This document shows positions 41,766 through 50,240 of a DNA stretch of 58,370 nucleotides, piece after piece. Position 1 is the stretch's first letter, and every line of letters starts with the position of its first letter. The stretch covers positions 1 to 58,370 of the forward strand of contig JBCBGC010000037.1 of the NCBI GenBank assembly GCA_038527215.1, in the 5' to 3' direction. A program made the translations under genes and the position numbers. This DNA is from JAWPMV01 sp038527215. Its GTDB lineage: Bacteria; Bacteroidota; Bacteroidia; J057. The notes below the pieces were generated by a model. That model did not search any database and had not been told where the DNA came from. It worked only from the letters and a program-made list of their open reading frames with translations.

Positions 41766-43367
41766 ATGACAAAGACACTCACATTCAGCGCACTCTCAGA
41801 TCGAACGCCTACCCATTATCAAGTCAACGGACTGGACCTGGTGATCATTAAATATGATGAAAATGTATCTGTCCTATATGGGCGTTGTCTACATCGCGGA
41901 GCCTTGATGGCGGATGGCCATATTGAAGGGGACAACCTCATTTGCGGGGTCCATGGATGGGATTATCGGTATGACACCGGCGTTTCTGCCTATAACAATG
42001 CCGAAGTCCTGCACAAATTTCGAGCAGAAATTAAAGATGACATCGTATGGGTCGATGAGGAGGAAATCAACCAATTTCTCCAGGCACATCCGCAGCCCTT
42101 TCAGCGGGAAACCTATTTGGGACAATACGCCGATACCCATCCTGAAGCTACCGAGCCCTATACGCGCTACATCAAAGAGCTGGCCCAACATGGATTAAAA
42201 AACTATGGTCATCACGGTCCCTCTGAAGCCATGGGGGTGGACCGTAACACCTTGCCAAAATGGGAGGACATTCAGTTTTTGCCAGCGCAACTGGCTTCGC
42301 GGCCCTTATTAGATGAGGAGAAGGTAGGGACCTCCGTTATCATCGGTCCCCATGCCCAAAAGCCGCTGCAATTAGATATCCCCATTTTTGTATCGGACAT
42401 GAGTTTTGGGGCACTCTCCAGAGAGGCAAAGATTTCCTTATCCAAAGGCGCGGAAATGGCGGGCACGGGTATCTGTAGCGGAGAAGGCGGCATGCTACCG
42501 GAAGAGCAGGCCAATAATTCTCGCTATTTCTATGAGCTAGCCTCAGGGAAATTCGGCTTTTCCTGGGACAAGGTTCAAAAAGCCCAGGCTTTCCATTTCA
42601 AAGGGGGGCAAGGGGCAAAAACCGGAACAGGCGGGCATTTGCCGGGTCATAAAGTTACCCAGGAAATTGCAGCTGTACGGGGCTTGAAGGTAGGGCAAAC
42701 CGCGATTTCTCCTGCCGCCTTTCCAGACTTAAAAACGGCAGAAGATTTCAGAAGGGTCGCGAAGGAAGTCAGAGAAAAAACTGGCGGCATTCCGGTAGGA
42801 TTTAAAATTGCCGCCAGCCACATTGAAGCGGATATTGATTTCGCCTTACAAGTCGGGGTGGATTACATCATATTGGACGGAAGAGGAGGCGGAACCGGCT
42901 CTGCGCCTACCATTTTGAGAAACAATATCAATGTTCCGACCATCCCAGCCTTAGCCAGAGCCAGAAAGCACCTGGATAAAGTGGGGGCTACCGGCGTGAC
43001 CCTCATCATCACCGGAGGCCTGAGAGTGGCCGAAGATTTCTCCAAGGCCATGATGCTGGGAGCGGATGCGATTGCGGTATCGAATTCAGCCTTGCAGGCG
43101 ATCGGGTGCTTAGGCATGCGCGCCTGTAGCTCAAATAACTGCCCGGTGGGCATTGCTACCCAAAAGGAGAACCTCCGCCAACGCATCATCATTGACCAAT
43201 CCGCCAAGCAACTGCATAATTTCTTTCACGCTACCACAGAATTAATGCAAGTCGTGGCCCGGTCTTGTGGACATGACCATGTATCGAAATTCAATTTCAA
43301 TGACCTCAGCACCATGAGTTTCGATATGCACCGGCTAACGGGAATTCCTTTTGCCGGGATAGGCTGA
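41766..43367 (+). CDS. Rieske [2Fe-2S] domain fused to FMN-dependent glutamate synthase domain
   Basis: 533 residues. Residues about 1-105 form a Rieske domain with Cys41-x-His43 and Cys60-x2-His63. Residues about 150-533 form the FMN-binding glutamate synthase (GltB domain 2-like) barrel with DMSFGALSREAKISLSKGAE, GTGICSGEGGMLPEE, FKGGQGAKTGTGGHLPG and GGTGSAPTILRNN. The [3Fe-4S]-type cysteines are kept: Cys448-x5-Cys454-x4-Cys459 before PVGIATQ. There is no glutaminase domain. Ordinary FMN-glutamate synthase-like proteins lack the Rieske part, so this is an unusual electron-transfer fusion. The product is probably a soluble oxidoreductase of unknown substrate under HxlR control. Confidence 0.85.
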   Translation: MTKTLTFSALSDRTPTHYQVNGLDLVIIKYDENVSVLYGRCLHRGALMADGHIEGDNLICGVHGWDYRYDTGVSAYNNAEVLHKFRAEIKDDIVWVDEEEINQFLQAHPQPFQRETYLGQYADTHPEATEPYTRYIKELAQHGLKNYGHHGPSEAMGVDRNTLPKWEDIQFLPAQLASRPLLDEEKVGTSVIIGPHAQKPLQLDIPIFVSDMSFGALSREAKISLSKGAEMAGTGICSGEGGMLPEEQANNSRYFYELASGKFGFSWDKVQKAQAFHFKGGQGAKTGTGGHLPGHKVTQEIAAVRGLKVGQTAISPAAFPDLKTAEDFRRVAKEVREKTGGIPVGFKIAASHIEADIDFALQVGVDYIILDGRGGGTGSAPTILRNNINVPTIPALARARKHLDKVGATGVTLIITGGLRVAEDFSKAMMLGADAIAVSNSALQAIGCLGMRACSSNNCPVGIATQKENLRQRIIIDQSAKQLHNFFHATTELMQVVARSCGHDHVSKFNFNDLSTMSFDMHRLTGIPFAGIG

Positions 43368-43788
43368 TGACTGTTGATAAGGTGAAAATAGTTTGTAAAG
43401 CACAAAGCTCCCTGCTATCAGGTAGATGGCTCATCAGCGATTGGCATTTCTCATTCCCAAAAGGAAAGGCTAGGTAGAGCCTTTTATGGTATAACCCGAG
43501 GTCCCGCATCTTTCCATGCGGGACCTTGGTATCTCGGCGGAGGGCGAGGCACTTGTCCCATGTAGCCGCTCCCAAGATCCTTGATGTTGTCCCCTTTCTT
43601 CCTGACCGGTCTTAGAGAAGAAGCTACCTTCCCACGCCGGCCAACATATCCTGCACATAACCTGGATATTCCTTATCTTAGAATCAATTCCCCAAAAGCC
43701 TGTAAAATCGGCCTATACTGTTTTACCCATATTGTTCTTCAACATACAAGGTTCCCCTGATTGATCCAGACAGGATTTTTAGGTGTTG
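43368..43788. other. Intergenic region after the Rieske fusion gene
   Basis: 421 bases without a credible gene. It holds a terminator (43465-43485) and a second perfect hairpin (43499-43526, arms AGGTCCCGCAT and ATGCGGGACCT, 6-base loop) without a T-run. The rest must contain the promoter of the hybrid regulator, for which I see no clear element. Confidence 0.5.
43465..43485 (+). terminator. Rho-independent terminator
   Basis: AAAGGCT-AGGTAG-AGCCTTTT: a 7-bp stem ending in a short T-run, about 100 bases after the stop codon of the Rieske-glutamate synthase gene. Confidence 0.45.
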
Positions 43789-46524
43789 ATGAAGAACTTT
43801 TCCCAGCGTACTGTAAGCCTTTTATGTATCCTTGCCGCTTTTTCATGGTATGGATGTAGCAAAGAGCCTTCAAATACCCTCCGAGTGGGTATTTCCTTGC
43901 AACAAAGGGGCCTTCCCACAAAGGACCATCTCCTAGACGAACTTCGTCAAGAGCTTTCTTTATACCCAGCTTTTCAGTTGGCTGAGGTCCATCGTGCCAG
44001 GCATCCAGAGGACCAACATGAACAGCTCCAGCTCATGCTCTCCAAAGCCGTGGACATCCTGGTGGTCCTATCCGATAGTTTGGCAGCTTTGTCATCAGCC
44101 CTGGAAAGAGCCCACTACATGAAAATCCCCGTGATTGTCATGGGCCATGCTGCCCGAAGCCATCCCCATGTATCTGCTGTTATTCGGTTTGACTATGAAA
44201 ACCTGGCTGAAGAACTAAACGAATTCCTTAAGCACCATACCCCTCATCAGGCCTGCCGACTCCGGCTCCCTCAACACTTGATGAGGCTTCTGAAGCCCCT
44301 TCAAACCACCTTCCAGCTCAAAATTGCTCCACTAGAAGGTCAGAAAGCCCTCTCTCTCTCTACGAAGGGTCCCGGATTCTCGGCTCATGATCCCCACATG
44401 AGAACCTTCCTGATCGTTCATCCAGGGGCAGCCTACAGCAATGAGGTAAGCGTAAATGAGCTTCCTTTAGTAGAGATCCATGAGGAAAGAAATGCTGGTT
44501 CAGTCTTAGAACAGCTCGAGCAGGGAAAAATGGATCGGGTTTTCCTCTTTCCTTCCCCGACTCCCCAGGTCAGCAGCCTTCTCAGTATGTTTCATCAGGG
44601 GCAGGCATTTCCCCAAGAACATAGCCTTAAGGCCATGGTCGTTCGGCCTGAGCATGTCAGTTGGGTCAAAAATCAAATGAAATATTATGGCGATTTACAG
44701 CAAAAAATTCGTCACGAAAAAAGCCTGACCCTCGTAAAGGAGCGTATTTTCAAGAATTTCAGGTTAATCATCTATTTATTTTTAGTAGCCCTGATCATCC
44801 TTATCGTACTGGGAACCCTGGTTTTCATTTATTTCAAAGGGGAACAACAAATCAATGATATTCTTGAGGCGAAAAACCAGGAAATTTTAGAACAAAAAAA
44901 TCAAGTTCAATTGATGGCCGAAAAAGCAGAGCAGGCCACTCAGGAGAAATTCCGCTTTTTCACCAATATCTCCCATGAATTTCGCACCCCGCTAACGCTG
45001 ATCCTCGCCCCGGTAAATGATTGGATTCGCAAAACCCAAGGCCATAATCCTCGGCTAAAAAAAGACTTAGAATTAATTCGGATTAATTCCCTTCGCTTAT
45101 TACGGCTGGTGTCGCAGCTCATGGATTTCCGCAAAATTGAACACGGGAAAATGGTCTACACGCCCAGCAAAATAGACATCATCACCTTCCTGCATGAAGT
45201 GAGCGAATCCTTTGAACAGTTGGCTAAACAAAAAAAGATAGACATTGAGTTTAAGACAGAAATTAGCCAACTCTTTCTATTTTTTGACCCAGACAAGCTC
45301 GACAAAGTTTTATTTAACCTTTTGTCTAATGCCTTCAAATTTACCAGAGAAAAGGGTAGAATTTCTATTGAACTAAGCCTCAATGAAACTGCGGATACCT
45401 GCATCATCCTTATCTCAGATAATGGTATGGGGATGACGGAGGAACAACAAAACCACATTTTTGACAGGTTTTATCAAGGGAGAGAAAGTGCGAACCTGGG
45501 CTCAGGACTGGGCTTGTCCTTATCTAAGGAGCTGATTGAATTACATCAGGGGAAATTATCTGTGGAAAGCAAAAAATGGCAGGGTACTACCTTTTCTATT
45601 TTCCTGCCTACGGGTGCGCAACATTTACCTAAAAAACCCCAGACAGAAAATAGAAATGAGCTGCTTGACGCTTATAAATCTATCAATCCGCTTTGGATAT
45701 CTGAACTAGGCTATACCTATACAGAAAAGGTAGTGCCAGAGCAAAAAACCGCAGCCCAGACCTTGCTCATCATTGAAGATCATCCCGACCTGGCTGCTTA
45801 CTTAGTGGATATCCTGGGGCGAACCTATCACGTGGTTTCCGCCAATAATGGTGAAATAGGCTTGGAAATGGCCCAGCGGCATATTCCAGATTTGATTTTA
45901 TGCGACATAGACTTGCCCGGCATGAATGGCTATGAAATTCTGGATCACCTGAAATCAGACAAAAGGACCTCTCACATTCCCATCATCATCATTACGGTAT
46001 TGGATGAGCAAGAAAATAAAATCAAGGGCCTGGAAGGTGGGGCCGACGACTATATCTCCAAGCCCTTTAATGTGAATATGCTTTCCTTAAAGATTAAAAA
46101 CTTATTGAACGCCAGACGGGTCCTGAAGGAGAGATACATCAATGAGTTGGATATAACCATCGCGGATGGCACGCGAAATTCTTTAGATAAACAGTTTGTC
46201 AATGAGTTTATCTCCCTGGTCAATCATGAAGCCTTCGATCCGGAATTTGGGGTAGAATTTATCTGCAAAGAGTTGGGCATGTCGAGAATCCAGCTCTACC
46301 GGAAAACCAAAGCCCTGATCGGCTACGGCGTAAAAGAATACATCAATAATGTCCGACTTAAAAAGTCTAAATATTTGCTCAAGCAAACCGGTCTGTCCAT
46401 GACGGAAATAGCCGATGAAATTGGCTTTTCATCCGCCGCTTATTTTGGCCGGGTATTTAAGACAAAATATAATTTATCCCCAACAGAATACCGAAACTCT
46501 CACACTTATCCGCTCGAGCCATGA
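43789..46524 (+). CDS. Hybrid two-component sensor / AraC-type response regulator (HTCS) with periplasmic-binding-protein domain
   Basis: I start at the ATG at 43789 (911 residues). Residues about 1-23 are a signal or anchor ending in a lipobox-like WYGC. Residues 30-300 resemble a type I periplasmic sugar-binding protein (VGISLQQRG, VDILVVLSDSLAALSSALE, IPVIVMGHAARS). One membrane helix (324-349) and a coiled coil follow. The HisKA His is H396 (NISHEFRTPLTLI), the ATPase has an N-box at 510-515, DNGMG at 544-548 and GSGLGL at 571-576. The receiver has phospho-acceptor Asp706 and Lys758. The AraC helix-turn-helix ends the protein (820-903). This layout is like BT1754 of the Bacteroides fructan locus, whose sensor domain binds fructose. 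It probably controls the neighbouring sugar genes. Confidence 0.9.
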   Translation: MKNFSQRTVSLLCILAAFSWYGCSKEPSNTLRVGISLQQRGLPTKDHLLDELRQELSLYPAFQLAEVHRARHPEDQHEQLQLMLSKAVDILVVLSDSLAALSSALERAHYMKIPVIVMGHAARSHPHVSAVIRFDYENLAEELNEFLKHHTPHQACRLRLPQHLMRLLKPLQTTFQLKIAPLEGQKALSLSTKGPGFSAHDPHMRTFLIVHPGAAYSNEVSVNELPLVEIHEERNAGSVLEQLEQGKMDRVFLFPSPTPQVSSLLSMFHQGQAFPQEHSLKAMVVRPEHVSWVKNQMKYYGDLQQKIRHEKSLTLVKERIFKNFRLIIYLFLVALIILIVLGTLVFIYFKGEQQINDILEAKNQEILEQKNQVQLMAEKAEQATQEKFRFFTNISHEFRTPLTLILAPVNDWIRKTQGHNPRLKKDLELIRINSLRLLRLVSQLMDFRKIEHGKMVYTPSKIDIITFLHEVSESFEQLAKQKKIDIEFKTEISQLFLFFDPDKLDKVLFNLLSNAFKFTREKGRISIELSLNETADTCIILISDNGMGMTEEQQNHIFDRFYQGRESANLGSGLGLSLSKELIELHQGKLSVESKKWQGTTFSIFLPTGAQHLPKKPQTENRNELLDAYKSINPLWISELGYTYTEKVVPEQKTAAQTLLIIEDHPDLAAYLVDILGRTYHVVSANNGEIGLEMAQRHIPDLILCDIDLPGMNGYEILDHLKSDKRTSHIPIIIITVLDEQENKIKGLEGGADDYISKPFNVNMLSLKIKNLLNARRVLKERYINELDITIADGTRNSLDKQFVNEFISLVNHEAFDPEFGVEFICKELGMSRIQLYRKTKALIGYGVKEYINNVRLKKSKYLLKQTGLSMTEIADEIGFSSAAYFGRVFKTKYNLSPTEYRNSHTYPLEP

Positions 46525-47780
46525 ATTTTATTGATAACTCTCCTGTGTCTAAGCCGGTACGGGCTTTTGTTTTTATAATTGGCCTGTTCTTGCTGTGGGG
46601 CGTGGCGAGCAATTTGAATTTTATTCTCCTATCTGATTTTGGTTTTATTTTTCAGATAAATAGCCTCCAATTAGGGCTGATCCAGGTAGTATTCTATGCT
46701 GGATATTTTGTCGCCTCATTGCCTGCCTCGAAAATCATTGAGTTGTATGATTATAAAACGGGCATTATTATCGGCCTACTCCTGTATGGTGTGGGTTCCT
46801 TTTTATTTTTTCCGGCGACCGACCTGTTTTTGTATAATTTATTTCTTTTTGCCCTCTTTATTATCGCGGTAGGCCTGTCTTTTTTGGAGACCTCTACCAA
46901 TCCCTTTGTGCTATCCTTAGGTTCCCCCCAGAGCGCTATTCTAAGGTTGAATATCGCCCAATCGTTTAATCCGATTGGCTTCTTCTTTAGCATGGTCATC
47001 ACCCAATTTTTCGCGGAATACTTGCGGGTCATGCCACAACCTACAGAGCAGCTTGCCTATCAACCAATTTACCTTACCAGCGTAGCCCACTCTGTGCTGT
47101 TGCCATTTCTCATCGTAGGCATCATTGCCATTATATGGGCTTTGCTCATTTTTCTGTTAAAATTCCCTATACAGCCGGAAGAGGTTTCTGAGCCCAGAAA
47201 TGATAAAAATGCTTTCCAGTTAATCAAAGCCCATCCCTTATTAAGGTATGCCATCCTGGCCCAGTTTTTTTATATGGGCGCGCAAGTAGGCATTTGGAAT
47301 TTCATTCCAGAATACGCCACGGAGTTAGGCCATCCCTCCACCCCTATCAATGAATACCTCATCTATGCCTTTGTTACCTTCCTGATCGGCAGATTTTTGA
47401 GTAGCCTGCTGATGCTCTTTTTTCCCCCCAGTAAGCTACTGGCGATATATGCCTTCATTTCTGCCTTGATCTCGGTAGCAGCAGTGCTTGTGGGAGGATA
47501 TTCCGCCCTGGTGTTGATCGTTGCCTTGAATTTCTTTATGTCGCTGATGTTTCCCACCATTTTTGGTCTGGGCTTATCTGGCATTCAACCGGCCATGAAA
47601 AAAGGCTCCGCCTTAATCGTGATGGGCATGATAGGCGGAGCCGTTTTAGCCTCTTTAATGAAGCAGCTCAACCCTTCCACCGGCCTTTTATTCACCCTGA
47701 TCATTCCTTGCCTGAGTTTTTTGGTCATTTTTGGGTTTGCTTCACGGGTCAACATCCTGGCCCAAAAGTCTACTATGTGA
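46521..47780 (+). CDS. FHS-family sugar permease (fucose/glucose/fructose type MFS), copy 1
   Basis: 419 residues, 12 membrane helices. Family signatures include LFLLWGVASNLNFILLSDF, the helix pair YAGYFVASLPASKIIELYDY, and FLETSTNPFVLSLGSP followed by LRLNIAQSFNPIG. These match FucP/GlcP-type proton-coupled monosaccharide symporters. The start overlaps the stop of the hybrid regulator by four bases (ATGA), so sensor and permease are translated together. The transported sugar is not evident; the epimerase nearby suggests a ketose. Confidence 0.88.
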   Translation: MNFIDNSPVSKPVRAFVFIIGLFLLWGVASNLNFILLSDFGFIFQINSLQLGLIQVVFYAGYFVASLPASKIIELYDYKTGIIIGLLLYGVGSFLFFPATDLFLYNLFLFALFIIAVGLSFLETSTNPFVLSLGSPQSAILRLNIAQSFNPIGFFFSMVITQFFAEYLRVMPQPTEQLAYQPIYLTSVAHSVLLPFLIVGIIAIIWALLIFLLKFPIQPEEVSEPRNDKNAFQLIKAHPLLRYAILAQFFYMGAQVGIWNFIPEYATELGHPSTPINEYLIYAFVTFLIGRFLSSLLMLFFPPSKLLAIYAFISALISVAAVLVGGYSALVLIVALNFFMSLMFPTIFGLGLSGIQPAMKKGSALIVMGMIGGAVLASLMKQLNPSTGLLFTLIIPCLSFLVIFGFASRVNILAQKSTM

Positions 47781-47795
47781 GAAAGTAGAATATGT

Positions 47796-47826
47796 AAAAA
47801 AAGAGCGCTCCTATACAGGAACGCTC
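47796..47826 (-). terminator. Rho-independent terminator of the minus-strand sugar operon
   Basis: GAGCG-x-TCCT paired with AGGA-x-CGCTC (47803-47826). On the minus strand the stem is followed by seven T (47802-47796). It lies about 105 bases after the epimerase stop codon. Confidence 0.7.
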
Positions 47827-47932
47827 AGGAAACGATTTGCCTGGGGATTGCCCCAAACAAAACAACGGGATCAAATAAAGCGGTTGTTCGGAGGTTGGCG
47901 TGTTCGCCCGAAAAGAAATTTCTGAACAAGCG

Positions 47933-48781
47933 CTAATAAAGTCCGAAGGCAGAAGCCTTTTCTGTTAAAAAGGCCAGGCTCAACTCTGCGAGCTGTTGGG
48001 AGGTAAAGGGCGTCTCTCGCCAAAGCGAGGTGGGGATGCGCAGTTCTTCTACTTCAGAAGAAAAGCTTTCCAGTACCAAGGCTCCCTGATAATTAATTTC
48101 AGCCAGGCCTTCAAAAAAGTCATGCCAGGCAATATTTCCTTTCCCGACTATACCACGATCATTTTCACAAACGTGTACATGAAATAATCTTTCCCCCGCC
48201 ATGGTGAGGGTCTCATAGATATTTTGTTCTTCAATGTTCATGTGAAAGGTATCCAAATGCACCCCCACATTATCCATCCCAATGTCCGTCAACAGATCTA
48301 ACACTTCCTGAGCCGAGGTAAGGAGATTGGTTTCATATCGATTGATGGGTTCCAGGGCCAGGGATATTCCCTTCGCCTTCGCATAATGAGCTACTTCTCC
48401 CAGCACGTCCACCATCTTTTGCCACTCTGCCTCTGACCTCAATCTGCCACTAAACTGCGCAATCGCTGTATACAATACCCCGGCCAGCAAATCAGTCTCT
48501 AATTGCTCTACCAAATCGATCGCCTTACATAAGTATGCCTTGGCTTTTCGCGGGTAGCGGGGCAGGTGGCAGGCTGGCGGCAAAATGGCTGCGCAGCGGA
48601 TGCCTATTTTTTGCTTTCGAATTCTCTGCTTGATTACTTTTGTATGGAGGTCCAGGTTTTCTGGGAATAATATTTCGACCAAATCGTAGCCTGTATGAGC
48701 GGCCTGATCTATCGCAAATAAACCCGCAGCTTCTGTCCATTTAGGAATCCAGGTCAGGATGGATGCGCCAATGTTAATCAT
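47933..48781 (-). CDS. D-tagatose/D-psicose 3-epimerase-like sugar epimerase
   Basis: 282 residues, TIM-barrel epimerase of the AP endonuclease 2/xylose isomerase-like superfamily. Four metal ligands are found at Glu144 (LALEPINRYETN), Asp177 (VHLDTFHMNIEE), His203 (HVHVCENDRG) and Glu238 (LVLESFS). Their spacing of 33, 26 and 35 residues is the same as in known D-tagatose and D-psicose 3-epimerases, and the pieces GKGNIAWHDF and LDTFHMNIEE are family hallmarks. It would interconvert ketohexoses such as fructose, psicose, tagatose or sorbose in the cytoplasm. It lies 31 bases after the second permease gene and is the last gene of the SusC-SusD-permease operon. Confidence 0.88.
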   Translation of the reverse strand: MINIGASILTWIPKWTEAAGLFAIDQAAHTGYDLVEILFPENLDLHTKVIKQRIRKQKIGIRCAAILPPACHLPRYPRKAKAYLCKAIDLVEQLETDLLAGVLYTAIAQFSGRLRSEAEWQKMVDVLGEVAHYAKAKGISLALEPINRYETNLLTSAQEVLDLLTDIGMDNVGVHLDTFHMNIEEQNIYETLTMAGERLFHVHVCENDRGIVGKGNIAWHDFFEGLAEINYQGALVLESFSSEVEELRIPTSLWRETPFTSQQLAELSLAFLTEKASAFGLY

Positions 48782-48812
48782 GGAGAAATTAGGTTGAAAA
48801 GAGGGAGGGAGG

Positions 48813-50066
48813 TTAAGTGATCGCCATTTTCCTGATGCCGAAATAGCTCAAATACAAAAAACACAAGCCCGGAATGAGGAAACTGAGGCTGATAGTATAC
48901 TGGTCTACCAGCACCCCCACCATAGGAGGAATGATAGCCCCTCCGACAATGCCCATAATAAGAATAGAGGATCCGGCTTTCTTGGATTCACCGAGCTTTT
49001 CGACCCCCAGAGAAAAAATGGTGGGAAACATAATCGACATGAAAAAATTGGTCAAAAGAATGGCATAAACCCCCCAGGCTCCAGATAAGAAAAGTGGCAG
49101 CGTACAGAGCATAGCTGCGACTACACTGTAAACAGCCAGTAATTTTGGTGCCTCAATCATGCCCAGTAAATAGGTGCCAAAAAAGCGACCCAAAACAAAT
49201 AATAAGGTCCCGGCAAATAGGTAATATTTGGTGGCATCCTCCATGCTTACTCCAGGGATGGATTCCATCACAAAGTCAATGGAAATTCCCCAAATACTGG
49301 CCTGTGCGCCCACATATAAGAGAATGGCCAGGAAAGCCATTATGACCTCCTTATTTGATAAAAGCGACCAGGAGAAGATGGGGGCATCTGTTTTTTCCGG
49401 CTCAGGCATTCGGGTAAAGTATATGAGGCTACCGAATACCAGGATGGAAGCAGCGATCAATAGGTAGGGTAAAATCACGGCCTCGGCAGCCAACTGCTTT
49501 TCTGCTTCGGTAGGATAGACGGCCTTGCCTTCAGAAAAAATAAGCGCCCCCGCCAACCAAGGCCCCACTACCAGGGCCAGGCCATTAAATGACTGGGCGA
49601 GATTTAATCTTTGGGTTGCTTTTTCGGGCTTACCCAGGATGGTGATATAAGGGTTGGCCGCAGTTTCCAGGAAGGCCAATCCAGTAGCAATGACAAAGAG
49701 CGCAAATAAAAAACTGCTAAACATCAGGGTCTTTGCTGCAGGGATGAACAGTAAAGCGCCGATAAAATAAATGAATAAGCCTACCAGAACCCCATTTTTA
49801 TAGCTAAACCTTTGAATAAAAATGCCCGCTGGAATCGCAAAAATAAAATAGCCTAAATAAAAGGCCGTCTCAACTAACAAGGCCTCGGCACGGTTAATCT
49901 GAAAGACAGGCTGAAAATGGGCGATGAGGGCCGCATTTAAAATGCCCGCTAAGCCCCATAAAAAAAAGAGACCGGTAATTAATACAATGGGAAGAAAATA
50001 AATATTTTTATCCCCTTCCTTTTGAGGGTTTTCATCAGAAACTATGCTGGATTTTAGGCTTTTCAT
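48813..50066 (-). CDS. FHS-family sugar permease, copy 2
   Basis: 417 residues, 12 helices, same family as the permease at 46.5 kb but clearly diverged: LFFLWGLAGILNAALIAHFQ, YLGYFIFAIPAGIFIQRFSY, and FLETAANPYITILG followed by RLNLAQSFNGLALVVGPWL. A FucP/GlcP-like proton symporter. It is separated from susD by 174 bases that contain a strong hairpin just before its start codon. With an epimerase downstream it probably brings in the monosaccharide that the enzyme converts. Confidence 0.88.
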   Translation of the reverse strand: MKSLKSSIVSDENPQKEGDKNIYFLPIVLITGLFFLWGLAGILNAALIAHFQPVFQINRAEALLVETAFYLGYFIFAIPAGIFIQRFSYKNGVLVGLFIYFIGALLFIPAAKTLMFSSFLFALFVIATGLAFLETAANPYITILGKPEKATQRLNLAQSFNGLALVVGPWLAGALIFSEGKAVYPTEAEKQLAAEAVILPYLLIAASILVFGSLIYFTRMPEPEKTDAPIFSWSLLSNKEVIMAFLAILLYVGAQASIWGISIDFVMESIPGVSMEDATKYYLFAGTLLFVLGRFFGTYLLGMIEAPKLLAVYSVVAAMLCTLPLFLSGAWGVYAILLTNFFMSIMFPTIFSLGVEKLGESKKAGSSILIMGIVGGAIIPPMVGVLVDQYTISLSFLIPGLCFLYLSYFGIRKMAIT

Positions 50067-50081
50067 ACAAAGGAAAGATGG

Positions 50082-50111
50082 GAGAAAGTCGCCATAGGAA
50101 GCGACTTTCTC
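50082..50111 (-). terminator. 11-bp perfect hairpin in the leader of permease copy 2
   Basis: GAGAAAGTCGC (50082-50092) pairs fully with GCGACTTTCTC (50101-50111) across an 8-base loop, 15 bases before the permease start codon. There is no T-run on the minus strand, so it may be an mRNA-stabilising or processing hairpin that separates high susCD from lower permease expression. Confidence 0.55.
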
Positions 50112-50240
50112 AACTACTACTGTTTACAAGTTCAATCACTTATTGATTTGGGTACCTGAAAGCACCTCAAGGGCATTCCGCCTATGCATGATATGCGCAT
50201 GAAAGCTTGTTCCATGCTTGCAGCTGCCCTTTCTTCTGAG

